A DNA stretch of 26,742 bases from Nitrogeniibacter sp050293885 (GCA_050293885.1 JBNKNO010000046.1:1-26742); one strand, 5' to 3'. Counted from the first letter of the stretch, positions 14,258 to 22,531 are shown. A program made the numbers and translations. The notes: generated by a model not told the origin, from the letters alone.

Positions 14258-14970
14258 TGGCGCGCTCGCGCCAATGGATCGCCGCGCTGGTGCTGGCAGC
14301 TTCGCTGCCGGCACACGCCGGCTTGTTCGACGACACCGAGGCACGCAAGGAATTGCTGCGTCTGCGCGACGAATATGGCGCACGCCTGCAAACGCTCGAG
14401 GCCTCGTCTCGCGCGCAGTTGGAACTGGCCAACCAGATCGAGGCACTCAAGGCCGAGGTTGCCCGGTTGCGCGGCGACGTCGAGTTGCTCACGCACAACA
14501 TGGAGTCGGTGCAAAAGCGCCAGAAGGACTTCTACGTTGATCTGGACGAACGCCTGCGCCGGCTTGAAACCGGTGGCGGCGCAACCGGCCCGGTGGACCC
14601 GGCGGCGGAATCGGCCGACTACGAAGCCGCGCTGAACCTGCTCAAGGGCGGCAAATATGCCGACGCCGCAGCCGGCTTCGACGCCTTCGTCGCCAAGTAC
14701 CCGACCAGCAGCTTCCTGCCCAGCGCCCACTTCTGGGCGGGCAGCGCGGCGCTCCAGGCCAAGGACATCGCCCGCGCCTCCGAGCACTTCAACACCGTCG
14801 TCAATCAGTGGGCCGACGATCCGCGCGCACCCGATGCCCTGCTGGGTGTGGCCAATTGCCAACGCGCCCTGGGCGAACGCCGGCTTGAGCGCAAAACGCT
14901 CAAATCGGTGCTCGAACGCTACCCTGACAGCGCGGCGGCCAAATCGGCCAAGCAGCGTCTCGGCGGCTGA
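14257..14970 (+). CDS. cpoB: CpoB (YbgF), periplasmic cell-division coordinator
   Basis: CpoB couples peptidoglycan synthesis by PBP1b to Tol-driven outer-membrane constriction. The 237-residue product has a signal peptide ending at SLPAHAG. A coiled-coil trimerisation region at about 30-105 (repeated leucines in LRLRDEYGARLQTLEAS and IEALKAEVARLRGDVELL) follows. The C-terminal tetratricopeptide domain contains YEAALNLLKGGKYADAAAGF, ASEHFNTVVNQWADDPRA and RTLKSVLERYPDS-like helices. It begins within the pal stop codon and is 12 bp ahead of queE. Confidence 0.94.
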   Translation: MARSRQWIAALVLAASLPAHAGLFDDTEARKELLRLRDEYGARLQTLEASSRAQLELANQIEALKAEVARLRGDVELLTHNMESVQKRQKDFYVDLDERLRRLETGGGATGPVDPAAESADYEAALNLLKGGKYADAAAGFDAFVAKYPTSSFLPSAHFWAGSAALQAKDIARASEHFNTVVNQWADDPRAPDALLGVANCQRALGERRLERKTLKSVLERYPDSAAAKSAKQRLGG

Positions 14971-14982
14971 ACGCACAAACGC

Positions 14983-15642
14983 ATGCGTGAAAACCCCTCC
15001 GTCACCCGGCTCCGGGTGACGGAAATCTTCGCTTCCGTTCAAGGCGAGGCCGCCCGAATTGGCCTGCCCACGGTCTTTGTGCGCCTCACCGGCTGCCCCC
15101 TGCGCTGCACCTGGTGCGACACCGAATACGCGTTTCACGGCGGGCACACGATGTCGATCGACGAGGTACTGGCGGCAGTCGCCGAACACGGCCTGAAACA
15201 GGTCTGTGTCACCGGCGGCGAGCCGCTCGCACAAAAACCCTGCCTGCCGCTACTGAGCGCGCTTTGCGATGCCGGCTACGACGTCTCGCTGGAGACCAGC
15301 GGCGCACTCGACATTGCTCCGGTCGATCCGCGTGTCGGGCGTATCGTGGACCTCAAGGCACCCGGCTCCGGCGAGCTCGACAAGAACCGCTGGGACAACC
15401 TCGCCCATCTCACCGCCCGCGACGAAATCAAGATCGTCGTGGCCGACGAAGCCGACTATCACTGGGCCGCGCAACAAATCACCGCGCACCAACTGAACGA
15501 ACGCTGTACCGTATTGCTCTCACCCGTGGCCGGCGCCATTGCGCCCGCCACACTGGCCGAGTGGATTGTGCGCGACCGCCTGCCAGTGCGTTTTCAAATG
15601 CAATTGCACAAGATCCTGTGGGCCGACGCGCGCGGCCGCTGA
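14983..15642 (+). CDS. queE: QueE, 7-carboxy-7-deazaguanine synthase
   Basis: QueE is a radical-SAM enzyme that converts 6-carboxytetrahydropterin to 7-carboxy-7-deazaguanine on the route to queuosine in tRNA. The 219-residue product has the N-terminal EIFASVQGEAARIGLPTVFVRL-type family start. The shortened cluster motif CPLRCTWC (CX3CX2C) binds the 4Fe-4S cluster, and CVTGGEPL supplies the SAM-binding GGE. ETSGALD and VDLKAPGSGE are family motifs further along. It lies 12 bp after cpoB without a clear ribosome binding site, and 19 bp before queC, the next enzyme of the pathway. Confidence 0.95.
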   Translation: MRENPSVTRLRVTEIFASVQGEAARIGLPTVFVRLTGCPLRCTWCDTEYAFHGGHTMSIDEVLAAVAEHGLKQVCVTGGEPLAQKPCLPLLSALCDAGYDVSLETSGALDIAPVDPRVGRIVDLKAPGSGELDKNRWDNLAHLTARDEIKIVVADEADYHWAAQQITAHQLNERCTVLLSPVAGAIAPATLAEWIVRDRLPVRFQMQLHKILWADARGR

Positions 15643-15661
15643 CCACACAGGCGACGCCGCC

Positions 15662-16405
15662 ATGACTGAAACCAACCACACCGACACCGAGACCACGCCT
15701 GCAAAGAAACGGGCCGTCGTGCTGTTGTCCGGCGGTCTCGACTCCGCCACTTGCCTGGCAATCGCGCGCGACATGGGCTTCGACTGCTACGCCCTCTCGG
15801 TCGCCTACGGACAGCGCCACGCAGCCGAACTCACCGCCTCCAAGAAAGTGGCCGATGCGCTCGGCGCCGTCGAACATCGCCTCGCCCGCGTCGGCCTCGG
15901 CCAGTTTGGCGGCTCGGCACTCACCGACTCCAATATCGACGTGCCCACCGGCTCACAGCAAGAAGGCGAGGACAGCATCCCCGTCACCTACGTGCCGGCC
16001 CGAAATACCGTCATGCTTTCCATCGCCATGGCCTGGGCAGAAGTGCTCGGCGCCCGCGACATCTTCGTCGGCGTCAATGCTGTCGACTATTCAGGCTACC
16101 CGGATTGCCGCCCCGCCTTCATCCAGGCCTTCGAGACCATGGCCAACCTCGCGACCAAGGCCGGCGTCGAAGGTCAGAAATTGACCATCCATGCCCCGCT
16201 CATCGAGCTCACCAAGGCGCAGATCATTCGCACGGGCACCGCGCTTGGCGTCGACTACGCGCAGACCGTCACCTGCTATCAGGCGGACGACGCCGGGCGC
16301 GCCTGCGGCCGTTGCGAAGCCTGCAAGCTGCGCCGCACCGGCTTCCTCGAAGCCGACCTTCCCGACCCTACCCGATACGGCGAAAACGGCGCCACACAAG
16401 GTTGA
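15662..16405 (+). CDS. queC: QueC, 7-cyano-7-deazaguanine synthase
   Basis: QueC uses ATP and ammonia to turn 7-carboxy-7-deazaguanine into preQ0. The 247-residue product has a PP-loop SGGLDS at residues 23-28 after a variable, Thr-rich 16-residue N-terminus. It then shows YGQRH, the VPARNTVMLSIAMAWAE region, and the C-terminal zinc site with four cysteines (TCYQ ... CGRCEACKLR). ATG at 15662 is the first start after the queE stop; the frame open back to 15539 lies in queE. Its TGA stop lies inside the -35 hexamer of the tRNA-Lys promoter. Confidence 0.95.
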   Translation: MTETNHTDTETTPAKKRAVVLLSGGLDSATCLAIARDMGFDCYALSVAYGQRHAAELTASKKVADALGAVEHRLARVGLGQFGGSALTDSNIDVPTGSQQEGEDSIPVTYVPARNTVMLSIAMAWAEVLGARDIFVGVNAVDYSGYPDCRPAFIQAFETMANLATKAGVEGQKLTIHAPLIELTKAQIIRTGTALGVDYAQTVTCYQADDAGRACGRCEACKLRRTGFLEADLPDPTRYGENGATQG

Positions 16406-16430
16406 CAGCCCCAAAAGGCCTAACTATAAT
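16402..16430 (+). promoter_or_regulatory. Perfect sigma-70 promoter of tRNA-Lys
   Basis: TTGACA at 16402-16407 and TATAAT at 16425-16430 are both exact consensus with a 17-bp spacer, followed by a GC-rich discriminator (GCGCCC). GC-rich discriminators are typical of stable-RNA promoters under stringent (ppGpp) control. The -35 contains the queC stop codon. Confidence 0.92.
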
Positions 16431-16444
16431 GCGCCCTTCCTTAC

Positions 16445-16520
16445 GGGTCGTTAGCTCAGTTGGTAGAGCAGTGGACTTTTAATCCATTGGTCGCGTGTTC
16501 GAGCCACGCACGGCCTACCA
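16445..16520 (+). tRNA. tRNA-Lys (anticodon UUU)
   Basis: The 76-nt gene folds as a full cloverleaf. D arm GCTC/GAGC carries loop AGTTGGTA, anticodon arm GTGGA/TCCAT carries CTTTTAA (anticodon TTT), and T arm GCGTG/CACGC carries TTCGAGC. CCA is encoded. The acceptor stem GGGTCGT/ACGGCCT has two wobble pairs, G1-U72 and U4-G69. The body closely resembles proteobacterial tRNA-Lys. It has its own promoter and a terminator 8 bp past its end, so it is a single-gene unit. In E. coli the tol-pal operon is likewise followed by lysine tRNA genes. Confidence 0.97.
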
Positions 16521-16528
16521 GGACAAAA

Positions 16529-16556
16529 AAGAGCCCAGTCTTCGGACTGGGCTCTT
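16529..16556. terminator. Terminator of tRNA-Lys and, in reverse, of cobA
   Basis: A perfect 12-bp stem (AAGAGCCCAGTC paired with GACTGGGCTCTT) is closed by a very stable TTCG tetraloop. A run of six As at 16525-16530 overlaps its left edge and becomes a U-run on the minus strand, where cobA ends 28 bp away. It therefore probably works both ways. Confidence 0.9.
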
Positions 16557-16584
16557 GCCGTTTACGTTGCGTCAAAAACAGCGA

Positions 16585-17349
16585 TCAGGGCCGTTTGAAC
16601 CATCCCAGCTTCGGTGCCAGATCGACCACCGTGCCGATGATCATCAGCGCCGGCGGTTTGATGCCGGCGGCCTCAGCCTTGTCGGCCAGATCGGCGAGCG
16701 TGGCGACGAGCACCGACTGATCCGGCAGCGTGCCGCGCCGCACCAGCGCTGCCGGCGTGGTGTCGGGCAGGCCATGGGCGACGAGTTGGGCGCAGATCTC
16801 CGCCACGCGCGACACCCCCATGTAGATCACCACCGTCTGTTTCGGGCGGGCGAGTGCCGGCCAGTCGAGGTCGACCGGTCCTTCCTTCTTGTGGCCGGTT
16901 GCGAAGACGACACTCTGCGCATGATCGCGGTGGGTCAGCGGAATGCCCGCGTAGGCGCCGATGCCCGAGGCCGCCGTCACGCCGGGCACCACTTCGAACG
17001 GCACGCCAGCGTCGACCAGTGCCTCGGCCTCTTCGCCACCGCGACCGAACACGTAAGGATCGCCCCCCTTGAGCCGCAGCACGCGCCGGTTCTCGCGCGC
17101 CAGCTTGACCAACAGCGCGCAGATGTCGGGTTGGCGCATGGCATGCTCGGCCGCCTTCTTGCCCACGTAGATGCGCACCGCCGAACTCGGCACCAAGGCC
17201 ATGATCTGGTCGCCGACGAGATTGTCGTAGACCACCACGTCCGCTTCGCTGATCAGCCGTGCCGCGCGCAACGTGAGCAACTCGACATCGCCGGGACCTG
17301 CGCCGACCAGATAGACCCAGCCCGGACGGGCGGCACGTGCATCACTCAT
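16585..17349 (-). CDS. cobA: CobA, uroporphyrinogen-III C-methyltransferase (SUMT)
   Basis: SUMT adds two methyl groups to uroporphyrinogen III to give precorrin-2, the branch point to cobalamin and sirohaem. The 254-residue product shows VYLVGAGPGDVELLTLRA (GAGPGD at 16-21), VVYDNLV, and the SAM-binding LRLKGGDPYVFGRGGEE (GGDPYVFGRG at 95-104). PGVTAASGIGAYAGIPLTHRD is also present. The length matches a stand-alone SUMT without the CysG dehydrogenase/ferrochelatase domain. It is the last gene of the riboswitch-led minus-strand operon, 3 bp after cobO. It may serve sirohaem synthesis as much as B12, because no other corrin-ring gene is here. Confidence 0.95.
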   Translation of the reverse strand: MSDARAARPGWVYLVGAGPGDVELLTLRAARLISEADVVVYDNLVGDQIMALVPSSAVRIYVGKKAAEHAMRQPDICALLVKLARENRRVLRLKGGDPYVFGRGGEEAEALVDAGVPFEVVPGVTAASGIGAYAGIPLTHRDHAQSVVFATGHKKEGPVDLDWPALARPKQTVVIYMGVSRVAEICAQLVAHGLPDTTPAALVRRGTLPDQSVLVATLADLADKAEAAGIKPPALMIIGTVVDLAPKLGWFKRP

Positions 17350-17352
17350 GGC

Positions 17353-17961
17353 TCAGAACTCCATACCGGGCATGGCCTGGATGCCGGCGGCAAAGGCGTG
17401 TTTTTGGGGGCGCATCTCGGTGACCGTGTCGGCCGCGTCGATGAGCGCCTGCGGCGCGCCCCGACCGGTCACGACAGCGTGCTGCATCGCTGGCCGGGCG
17501 ACGAGATCGGCGACGACGGTGTCGGCATCGAGGTAGCCGTATTTGAGCGCGATGTTGAGCTCGTCGAGCACCACCAGGCCGACGGCCTCGTCACGCAGCA
17601 TGTCCCGCGCCACGGCCCAGGCGGCCTGCGCCTTTTCCACGTCGCGCTGTCGATCCTGCGTCTCCCAGGTAAAGCCCTCGCCCATCACATGCCAGCGCAC
17701 CGCCGGCTGCTGGCGCCAGAAGGCTTCTTCGCCGGTGTCCGAGCGCCCCTTGATGAACTGCACCACGCCCACTTTCTGGCCATGCCCCAGCGCGCGGGCA
17801 ATGAGGCCAAAACCGGCGCTGGACTTGCCCTTGCCGTTGCCGGTATTGACCAGCAGCACGCCTTGCTCGCGCGTGGCCCGGGCGATTTTTTCGTCGACCA
17901 CGGCCTTTTTGCGGGCCATGCGCGCATTGTGGCGGGCGTCTTTGTCGGCGGATTCAGTCAC
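17353..17961 (-). CDS. cobO: CobO/BtuR, corrinoid adenosyltransferase
   Basis: This enzyme transfers the adenosyl group of ATP to Co(I) of cobinamide or cobyrinic acid diamide. The 202-residue product has a basic N-terminal helix and the P-loop GNGKGKSS (41-48), followed by AGFGLIARALGHGQKVGVVQFIKG. Later motifs are TWETQDRQRDVEKAQAAW, LVVLDELNIALKYGYLD and the C-terminal VTGRGAPQALIDAADTVTEM with the final PGMEF, all as in CobO/BtuR. It starts with GTG that overlaps the btuF stop by 4 bp (GTGA), so it is translationally coupled. Confidence 0.95.
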   Translation of the reverse strand: MTESADKDARHNARMARKKAVVDEKIARATREQGVLLVNTGNGKGKSSAGFGLIARALGHGQKVGVVQFIKGRSDTGEEAFWRQQPAVRWHVMGEGFTWETQDRQRDVEKAQAAWAVARDMLRDEAVGLVVLDELNIALKYGYLDADTVVADLVARPAMQHAVVTGRGAPQALIDAADTVTEMRPQKHAFAAGIQAMPGMEF

Positions 17962-18764
17962 TGTGGGTTCTCTTGCATCACGCCGGCCAGCGCCTTGAGT
18001 CCGTCGAGCAGGCGGGGGCCGGGGTTGAGGAAATCATCGCCATTCAAATGGACGATGCGCTGATCGGTCTCACCCAGAATCACCCGACACTGGTCGTCGG
18101 TCGCGCGATTGAAGGTGAACACGATATCCGGTTGGAAGTGTGCCACCAAGGCCTCGAGACTGGCATAGGCTTCGCCCGTGCGCACGGCGCGCACACGGGT
18201 GTCGGCTTCGACCACGTCGAAACCGGCCGACTGGAACACATCGCCCAGCAGGTGGCGTCGGCCGTAGGAGTAAGGCGTGCCCGAACAGGCCGTGAGCAGC
18301 AACACGCGCTCGCCCCGGGCGCCGCTTTGCCGCGCCAACGCACGCCAGTTTTCCGCAAAGCGCGTCGCTTTGGCGCGGCTGGGCGAACCACTCAATCGAG
18401 CCAGTTCGATCAGCATGGCTTCGGCATCGGCCAGCGAATCGAACCCACCCATGCGATGCACCTGCGCCCCGGCAGGAACGGACAAGGCCATCACATCGCC
18501 ATCGACCCAATTGGAAGTGAACACCACGTCCGGGCGCACGGCGGCCATCGCCTCCGCGTCGGGGTCCAACAGACCGCCGGTACGCGGCAACGCCGGGCGA
18601 AACGTATCGTAGCGCGACACCCCCACGATGCACTCGCCACGGTCGAGCCATTCCAGCGCCATGGTGAGATACGGCGACTGGCTGACGATGCGCGGGCAAT
18701 CCGCGGCCGCCGCAATCGACGTGGCAAGGGCAAACGCGCCGAGCAGACGAAGGAAAAAATGCAT
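17958..18764 (-). CDS. btuF: BtuF-like periplasmic cobalamin-binding protein
   Basis: This is the substrate-binding component of the B12 ABC importer. The 268-residue product has a signal peptide (about 1-20, LLGAFALATSIAAA). A class III (helical backbone) binding-protein fold follows: CPRIVSQSPYLTMALEWLD, then VGVSRYD, an AMAAVRPDVVFTSNWVD motif, a linking helix, and the second lobe with ACSGTPYSYGRRHLLGDVFQSAGF. Gene position beside btuCD, downstream of a B12 riboswitch, fixes the substrate class. ATG at 18764 is preferred over TTG at 18776, which would overlap the btuD stop. Spacing to btuD is 8 bp. Confidence 0.88.
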   Translation of the reverse strand: MHFFLRLLGAFALATSIAAAADCPRIVSQSPYLTMALEWLDRGECIVGVSRYDTFRPALPRTGGLLDPDAEAMAAVRPDVVFTSNWVDGDVMALSVPAGAQVHRMGGFDSLADAEAMLIELARLSGSPSRAKATRFAENWRALARQSGARGERVLLLTACSGTPYSYGRRHLLGDVFQSAGFDVVEADTRVRAVRTGEAYASLEALVAHFQPDIVFTFNRATDDQCRVILGETDQRIVHLNGDDFLNPGPRLLDGLKALAGVMQENPQ

Positions 18765-18772
18765 AACTAGCT

Positions 18773-19552
18773 TCAATCGAGCAAAAAGGCGGCCCGACCG
18801 TCGATGACATGACGACGAATCGGATGGCCAAAAGCCGCACTGAGCACATCGGCCTGCAGCACCGCCTCCGCCGTGCCGAAAACCATGTGGCCGCGCCCGT
18901 CGAGCAGTACCACGTGGTCGGCAAAGCGCGCCGCGAGATTGAGGTCGTGCAGCACCGCCACCACGCCGGCACCGGCGCGGGCGAGTGAAGAGAAGTGATC
19001 GAGCACCACCATCTGGTAGTGCAGATCGAGATGGGAGAGCGGTTCGTCGAGCAGATACAGCGCCGGTTGCTGGGCCAGCAGGCTGGCAATCGCCAGACGC
19101 TGACGCTCGCCACCGGAGAGGGTGAGGATGTTGCGCTCGGCCAGCTGATCCAGCCCCATGCGCGCCAGCGCCTCGGCGGCGGTGCGCACATCGGCCTCAC
19201 CCTCCCAGGACCACCGCCCCAGATGCGGATGGCGCCCGACCAGCGCGGTTTCCATCACCGACGCGGAAAACCAGTCGGGCTGGCGCTGTGGCAGCAGACC
19301 GCGGCAACATGCCAACTCACGCGCATGCCACTCGCCAAGTGCCCGCCCCTGCAAGCGCACGGTGCCGCGCTGCGCATCGCGCAAGCCCGCCAGCGTGTGC
19401 AGCAGTGTGGTCTTGCCGGCACCGTTGGGGCCCAGCAGTACCAGCCGCTCACCGGCCTCGATGCGCATCGACAAATCGCAACAGATCCAGCGCTCGCCGA
19501 TATGCACGGCGAGGCCGTCGGCTTCGAGCAAGGGCGCCTCGGCGGACGTCAT
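18773..19552 (-). CDS. btuD: BtuD-like ABC transporter ATPase for cobalamin
   Basis: The 259-residue ATPase would drive corrinoid import through BtuC. It has Walker A GPNGAGKT (41-48), a Q-loop (LLPQRQPDWFSASV), the ABC signature LSGGER (145-150), Walker B YLLDEP (166-171), the D-loop SHLD and H-loop His202. The layout is that of the FecE/BtuD importer class. Its ATG overlaps the btuC stop in ATGA, which fixes the start; the open frame upstream to 20191 lies inside btuC. Confidence 0.93.
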   Translation of the reverse strand: MTSAEAPLLEADGLAVHIGERWICCDLSMRIEAGERLVLLGPNGAGKTTLLHTLAGLRDAQRGTVRLQGRALGEWHARELACCRGLLPQRQPDWFSASVMETALVGRHPHLGRWSWEGEADVRTAAEALARMGLDQLAERNILTLSGGERQRLAIASLLAQQPALYLLDEPLSHLDLHYQMVVLDHFSSLARAGAGVVAVLHDLNLAARFADHVVLLDGRGHMVFGTAEAVLQADVLSAAFGHPIRRHVIDGRAAFLLD

Positions 19553-20619
19553 CGCGGATGCCGGACCAGCAGGAACAGGAACACCGGCACGCCGATCATG
19601 GCCGTGAGCACGCCTACCGGCAGCTGGGTGGGCGCCACCACGGTGCGCGCGGCGGTATCCGCCAGCGTGAGCAGCGTGCCGCCCGCCAGCACGGCCGCCG
19701 GCAGCAGCAGACGCTGGTCGTTGCCGATGGCCAGACGCACCAGATGCGGCACGATGAGCCCGACAAAACCCACCAGCCCCACCAGCGTCACCGCCGTGGC
19801 GGTGAGCAGGGAAGCCAGCACATACACCATGGCGCGCAAGCCGCGCGTACCCACGCCCAACGCCCGGGCATGCAACTCGCCGCGCGCCAGCACATTGAGA
19901 TCGCGCGCGAAGGGCAGGCTGACCACCAGCCCGAGCACCAGCACCAGCAAGGCCGGCCACGGGCGCGCCGCGCCGGAGACGTCGCCGGTGAGCCAGAACA
20001 GCATCGACTGCACGCGGGTGTCGGTGGTCATCACCAGCATGAACACCACCACCGCACCGCAGCCGGCGGCAACGATCACCCCGGTGAGCAGCAAGCGGCT
20101 CTGGGTCCACGACCCGTCGCCGCGCGCCAGACCGAACACCAGCAGCATGGCCGACAGGGCGCCGGCAAAAGCGGACAGGTCCACCATCCAACTCACGAGC
20201 CCCAGAAAGATCGACGACAAGGCCCCCACCGCCGCCCCGCCGGAGACACCGAGCACATAGGGATCAGCCAACGGATTGCGCAGCAACACCTGCATCAGCG
20301 CACCCGCCAGTGCCAGCAAACCACCACTGGCAAAGGCCGCCACGGCGCGCGGCAGGCGCAGTTCGCGCACCACCGCCGTGAGTGTGCTGTCCACCTGCCC
20401 GAACAGCGCGGCGAAGACATCGGACCAGCCCGCCCCGACGCTACCGGCGCGCAAGGACACCAGCACCGCCAGCACGCTGGCAACCAATAGCAAACCCAGT
20501 ATGAAAAACGCTCTCTTGCGCGCGAACATGCCCCGACGCACCGCTCCGGACGACACCGAGAAGCCTGTAGTGTCGCCCGAAACGGACCTTGCCGCACCTG
20601 CACCGGGAGTCGCGCTCAT
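19549..20619 (-). CDS. btuC: BtuC-like FecCD permease for cobalamin
   Basis: This 356-residue inner-membrane protein belongs to the FecCD/BtuC family. An unusual Ser/Gly/Thr-rich N-terminal stretch of about 30 residues precedes the first membrane helix (AFFILGLLLVASVLAVLVSL). Family motifs follow: RELRLPRAVAAFASGGLLALAGALMQVLLRNPLADPYVLGVSGGAAVGA in the first third, and GLVGFVGLIVPHLVRLAIGNDQR plus the C-terminal GVLTAMIGVPVFLFLL near the end. It starts 6 bp after btuB and overlaps btuD by 4 bp. Confidence 0.93.
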   Translation of the reverse strand: MSATPGAGAARSVSGDTTGFSVSSGAVRRGMFARKRAFFILGLLLVASVLAVLVSLRAGSVGAGWSDVFAALFGQVDSTLTAVVRELRLPRAVAAFASGGLLALAGALMQVLLRNPLADPYVLGVSGGAAVGALSSIFLGLVSWMVDLSAFAGALSAMLLVFGLARGDGSWTQSRLLLTGVIVAAGCGAVVVFMLVMTTDTRVQSMLFWLTGDVSGAARPWPALLVLVLGLVVSLPFARDLNVLARGELHARALGVGTRGLRAMVYVLASLLTATAVTLVGLVGFVGLIVPHLVRLAIGNDQRLLLPAAVLAGGTLLTLADTAARTVVAPTQLPVGVLTAMIGVPVFLFLLVRHPR

Positions 20620-20625
20620 GCTGCC

Positions 20626-22461
20626 TTATCGCCCCGGCGCGTAGCGCAGGGAAACAAACACGCTGCGGCCTTCCTGTCGATAGAAGCGTGCCGTTTCGTA
20701 TTCCTTGTCGAACACGTTGGTGACCGCGGCCTGCACGCGCCAGTCCCGACTCAACTCGAGTTCGGCGCGCACATCGAGCGTGGCGTAACCGCCGAGGCGT
20801 TGTTTGTTCGCGAGATCGTCATAGCGCTTGCCCTCGGCCACCAGAGTGGTGCCGACACCGAAACGGCCAAAGCGGCGATCGATGTCAAGCCGGGCGGATT
20901 GCGCCGGACGACGCGCCAGCCAGTTGCCCTGATTCGCCCCGGGCGACTCGTTGCTGGTATCGAGCAGCGTCAGGCTGCCACGGACATCCACGCCTGCGAA
21001 AGTGGAGCCAACGGTCGCCTCAACCCCCTGGATCCGCGCGGAATGGATGTTGTTGGCGAGAAAAATGGTCGAATCGTAGGCGATCAGATCGTCCACATTC
21101 GACTCGAACACATTGAATGTCCACCGCCCCCACCCCGGTTGACCGCGCAGGCCCAACTCGACGGATTCGGACGTTTCCGGCTTCAGATCCGGCTTGCCGT
21201 AGAAGGGGAAATACAACTCGTTGAAGGTCGGCGCCTTGAATGCCGTCGCGTAGGACGCTACCAGACTCACCTGCTGTGTCAGTGCGATCCCCCAGGAAAA
21301 CGATCCGGTGACGTGCCGACCGAATTGCTCGTTGTCATCGCTGCGGAACGACAACTGGACATCATGCGCGCCGGCGCCTGCCTGAAGGAGCGCGAACACG
21401 CCGGTGTTGTCGCGGGCCGTCATCGCATAGGCCGTGGAACTGTCGATCTCGTCGCGCTGCGCATCGACGCCCAACGTCAGCAAAACGTGATCGCCGAGCA
21501 TCAGGTCGTTCTGCCATGAGCCGGTGGTGCGCTGGGTATCAAAGGTGGTTACATAGACACCATCCAGATAGTTGTTGGATTTGTCTTTGCTTACGCCGAG
21601 CGCGACACTCGCTTTCCACCATTGGGCTGGCGATACCGAGGCGCGCAGGCCGGTGATTTCCTGGCTCGACTTCGCGCTGTTCTGGAAACTGCCGTCGAAG
21701 TCCGACCTCGCGTCGGTCTTCAACCAATTGAAGACCACGTCGGCACCGCCATCGAAGCGATAGCCGGCGTTGAGGCTCGCCCCGTTGTTCTGGTAGCCGT
21801 CACGATCCGGCTCCGCCGTGAAGCAGCCGCCGGCCCCAGCCGCTTCGACGCGGCAGGAATTGAATCCGTCAGTGATATCGCGGCTCAGGCTCACACTCAC
21901 CCATCCGTTGTCGCCCCGCTGGCTGAAGCTGGCGGTGCCCTTGAAATGACGATCGCTCCCCGCACCAAGACTTAACGCGGGCTGAAAACCCTTCGCGCCA
22001 CGTCGCGTGAATATCTGGATCACACCGCCGATCGCCTCGGAGCCATAGAGGCTCGAGCGCGGGCCGCGCACGATCTCGATGCGGTCGATCAGATCGACCG
22101 GCAAATCCTGAAATGCCGTGGAGCCGGAGGTGGCCGAACCCGCCTTGACGCCATCGATCAGCACCAGCACGTGATCCGACTCGGTACCGCGCAGAAAGAA
22201 TGAGGTCTGCTTACCGCGCCCACCATTATTGGTGAAGCTCATCCCCGGCACGCCACGAAACAGGTCAACGACCGATTGCGGCTGCTGGCGTTCGATATCT
22301 TCGCGGGTGATCACGGTTACCGGCGCAAGCGTTTCATCCACGGTGCGTGCCGTACGCGTGGCGGTCACGACCACCACATCGCCCCGTGAGTCGGCGAATG
22401 CCACGCCCGCGGGCAAAACAAGGCTGGCCGCCAGCACGGCGGCAGAAAAATGGATATTCAC
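20626..22461 (-). CDS. btuB: BtuB-like TonB-dependent outer-membrane corrinoid receptor
   Basis: BtuB takes cobalamin across the outer membrane with energy from TonB. The 611-residue precursor has a signal peptide (AAVLAASLVLPAGVAFA). A TonB-box-like DVVVVTATR and a plug domain follow, with VTVITREDIERQQPQSVVDLFRGVPG, VLVLIDGVKAG and IEIVRGPRSSLYGSEAIGGVIQIFTRRG. The 22-strand barrel ends in an aromatic-containing strand (VFVSLRYAPGR). GTG at 22461 was chosen because AGGGAG (22468-22473, minus strand) lies 6 nt upstream and the signal peptide begins there; extension to 22569 would translate the riboswitch leader. No tonB/exbBD is in the window. Confidence 0.94.
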   Translation of the reverse strand: MNIHFSAAVLAASLVLPAGVAFADSRGDVVVVTATRTARTVDETLAPVTVITREDIERQQPQSVVDLFRGVPGMSFTNNGGRGKQTSFFLRGTESDHVLVLIDGVKAGSATSGSTAFQDLPVDLIDRIEIVRGPRSSLYGSEAIGGVIQIFTRRGAKGFQPALSLGAGSDRHFKGTASFSQRGDNGWVSVSLSRDITDGFNSCRVEAAGAGGCFTAEPDRDGYQNNGASLNAGYRFDGGADVVFNWLKTDARSDFDGSFQNSAKSSQEITGLRASVSPAQWWKASVALGVSKDKSNNYLDGVYVTTFDTQRTTGSWQNDLMLGDHVLLTLGVDAQRDEIDSSTAYAMTARDNTGVFALLQAGAGAHDVQLSFRSDDNEQFGRHVTGSFSWGIALTQQVSLVASYATAFKAPTFNELYFPFYGKPDLKPETSESVELGLRGQPGWGRWTFNVFESNVDDLIAYDSTIFLANNIHSARIQGVEATVGSTFAGVDVRGSLTLLDTSNESPGANQGNWLARRPAQSARLDIDRRFGRFGVGTTLVAEGKRYDDLANKQRLGGYATLDVRAELELSRDWRVQAAVTNVFDKEYETARFYRQEGRSVFVSLRYAPGR

Positions 22462-22467
22462 AAGATG

Positions 22468-22531
22468 CTCCCTGGCGTCGCAGGCGTCCCCGCCCACAAC
22501 GCGATACAGTGTTCCGGAAGAACGCAGGGAG
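22468..22531 (-). promoter_or_regulatory. btuB ribosome binding site and a complementary upstream segment
   Basis: The btuB Shine-Dalgarno CAGGGAG (22468-22474 on the minus strand) has an exact 7-base complement, CTCCCTG, 50 nt upstream in the same leader (22525-22531). Pairing of the two would hide the ribosome binding site. This fits a translation-controlling expression platform for the riboswitch; it is an inference from complementarity only. Confidence 0.45.

Noticed and set aside
16495..18063. 522-codon plus-strand open frame through the cobA and cobO region
   Set aside because: It begins inside the tRNA-Lys gene and runs antisense to cobA and cobO; composition is typical of a shadow frame.
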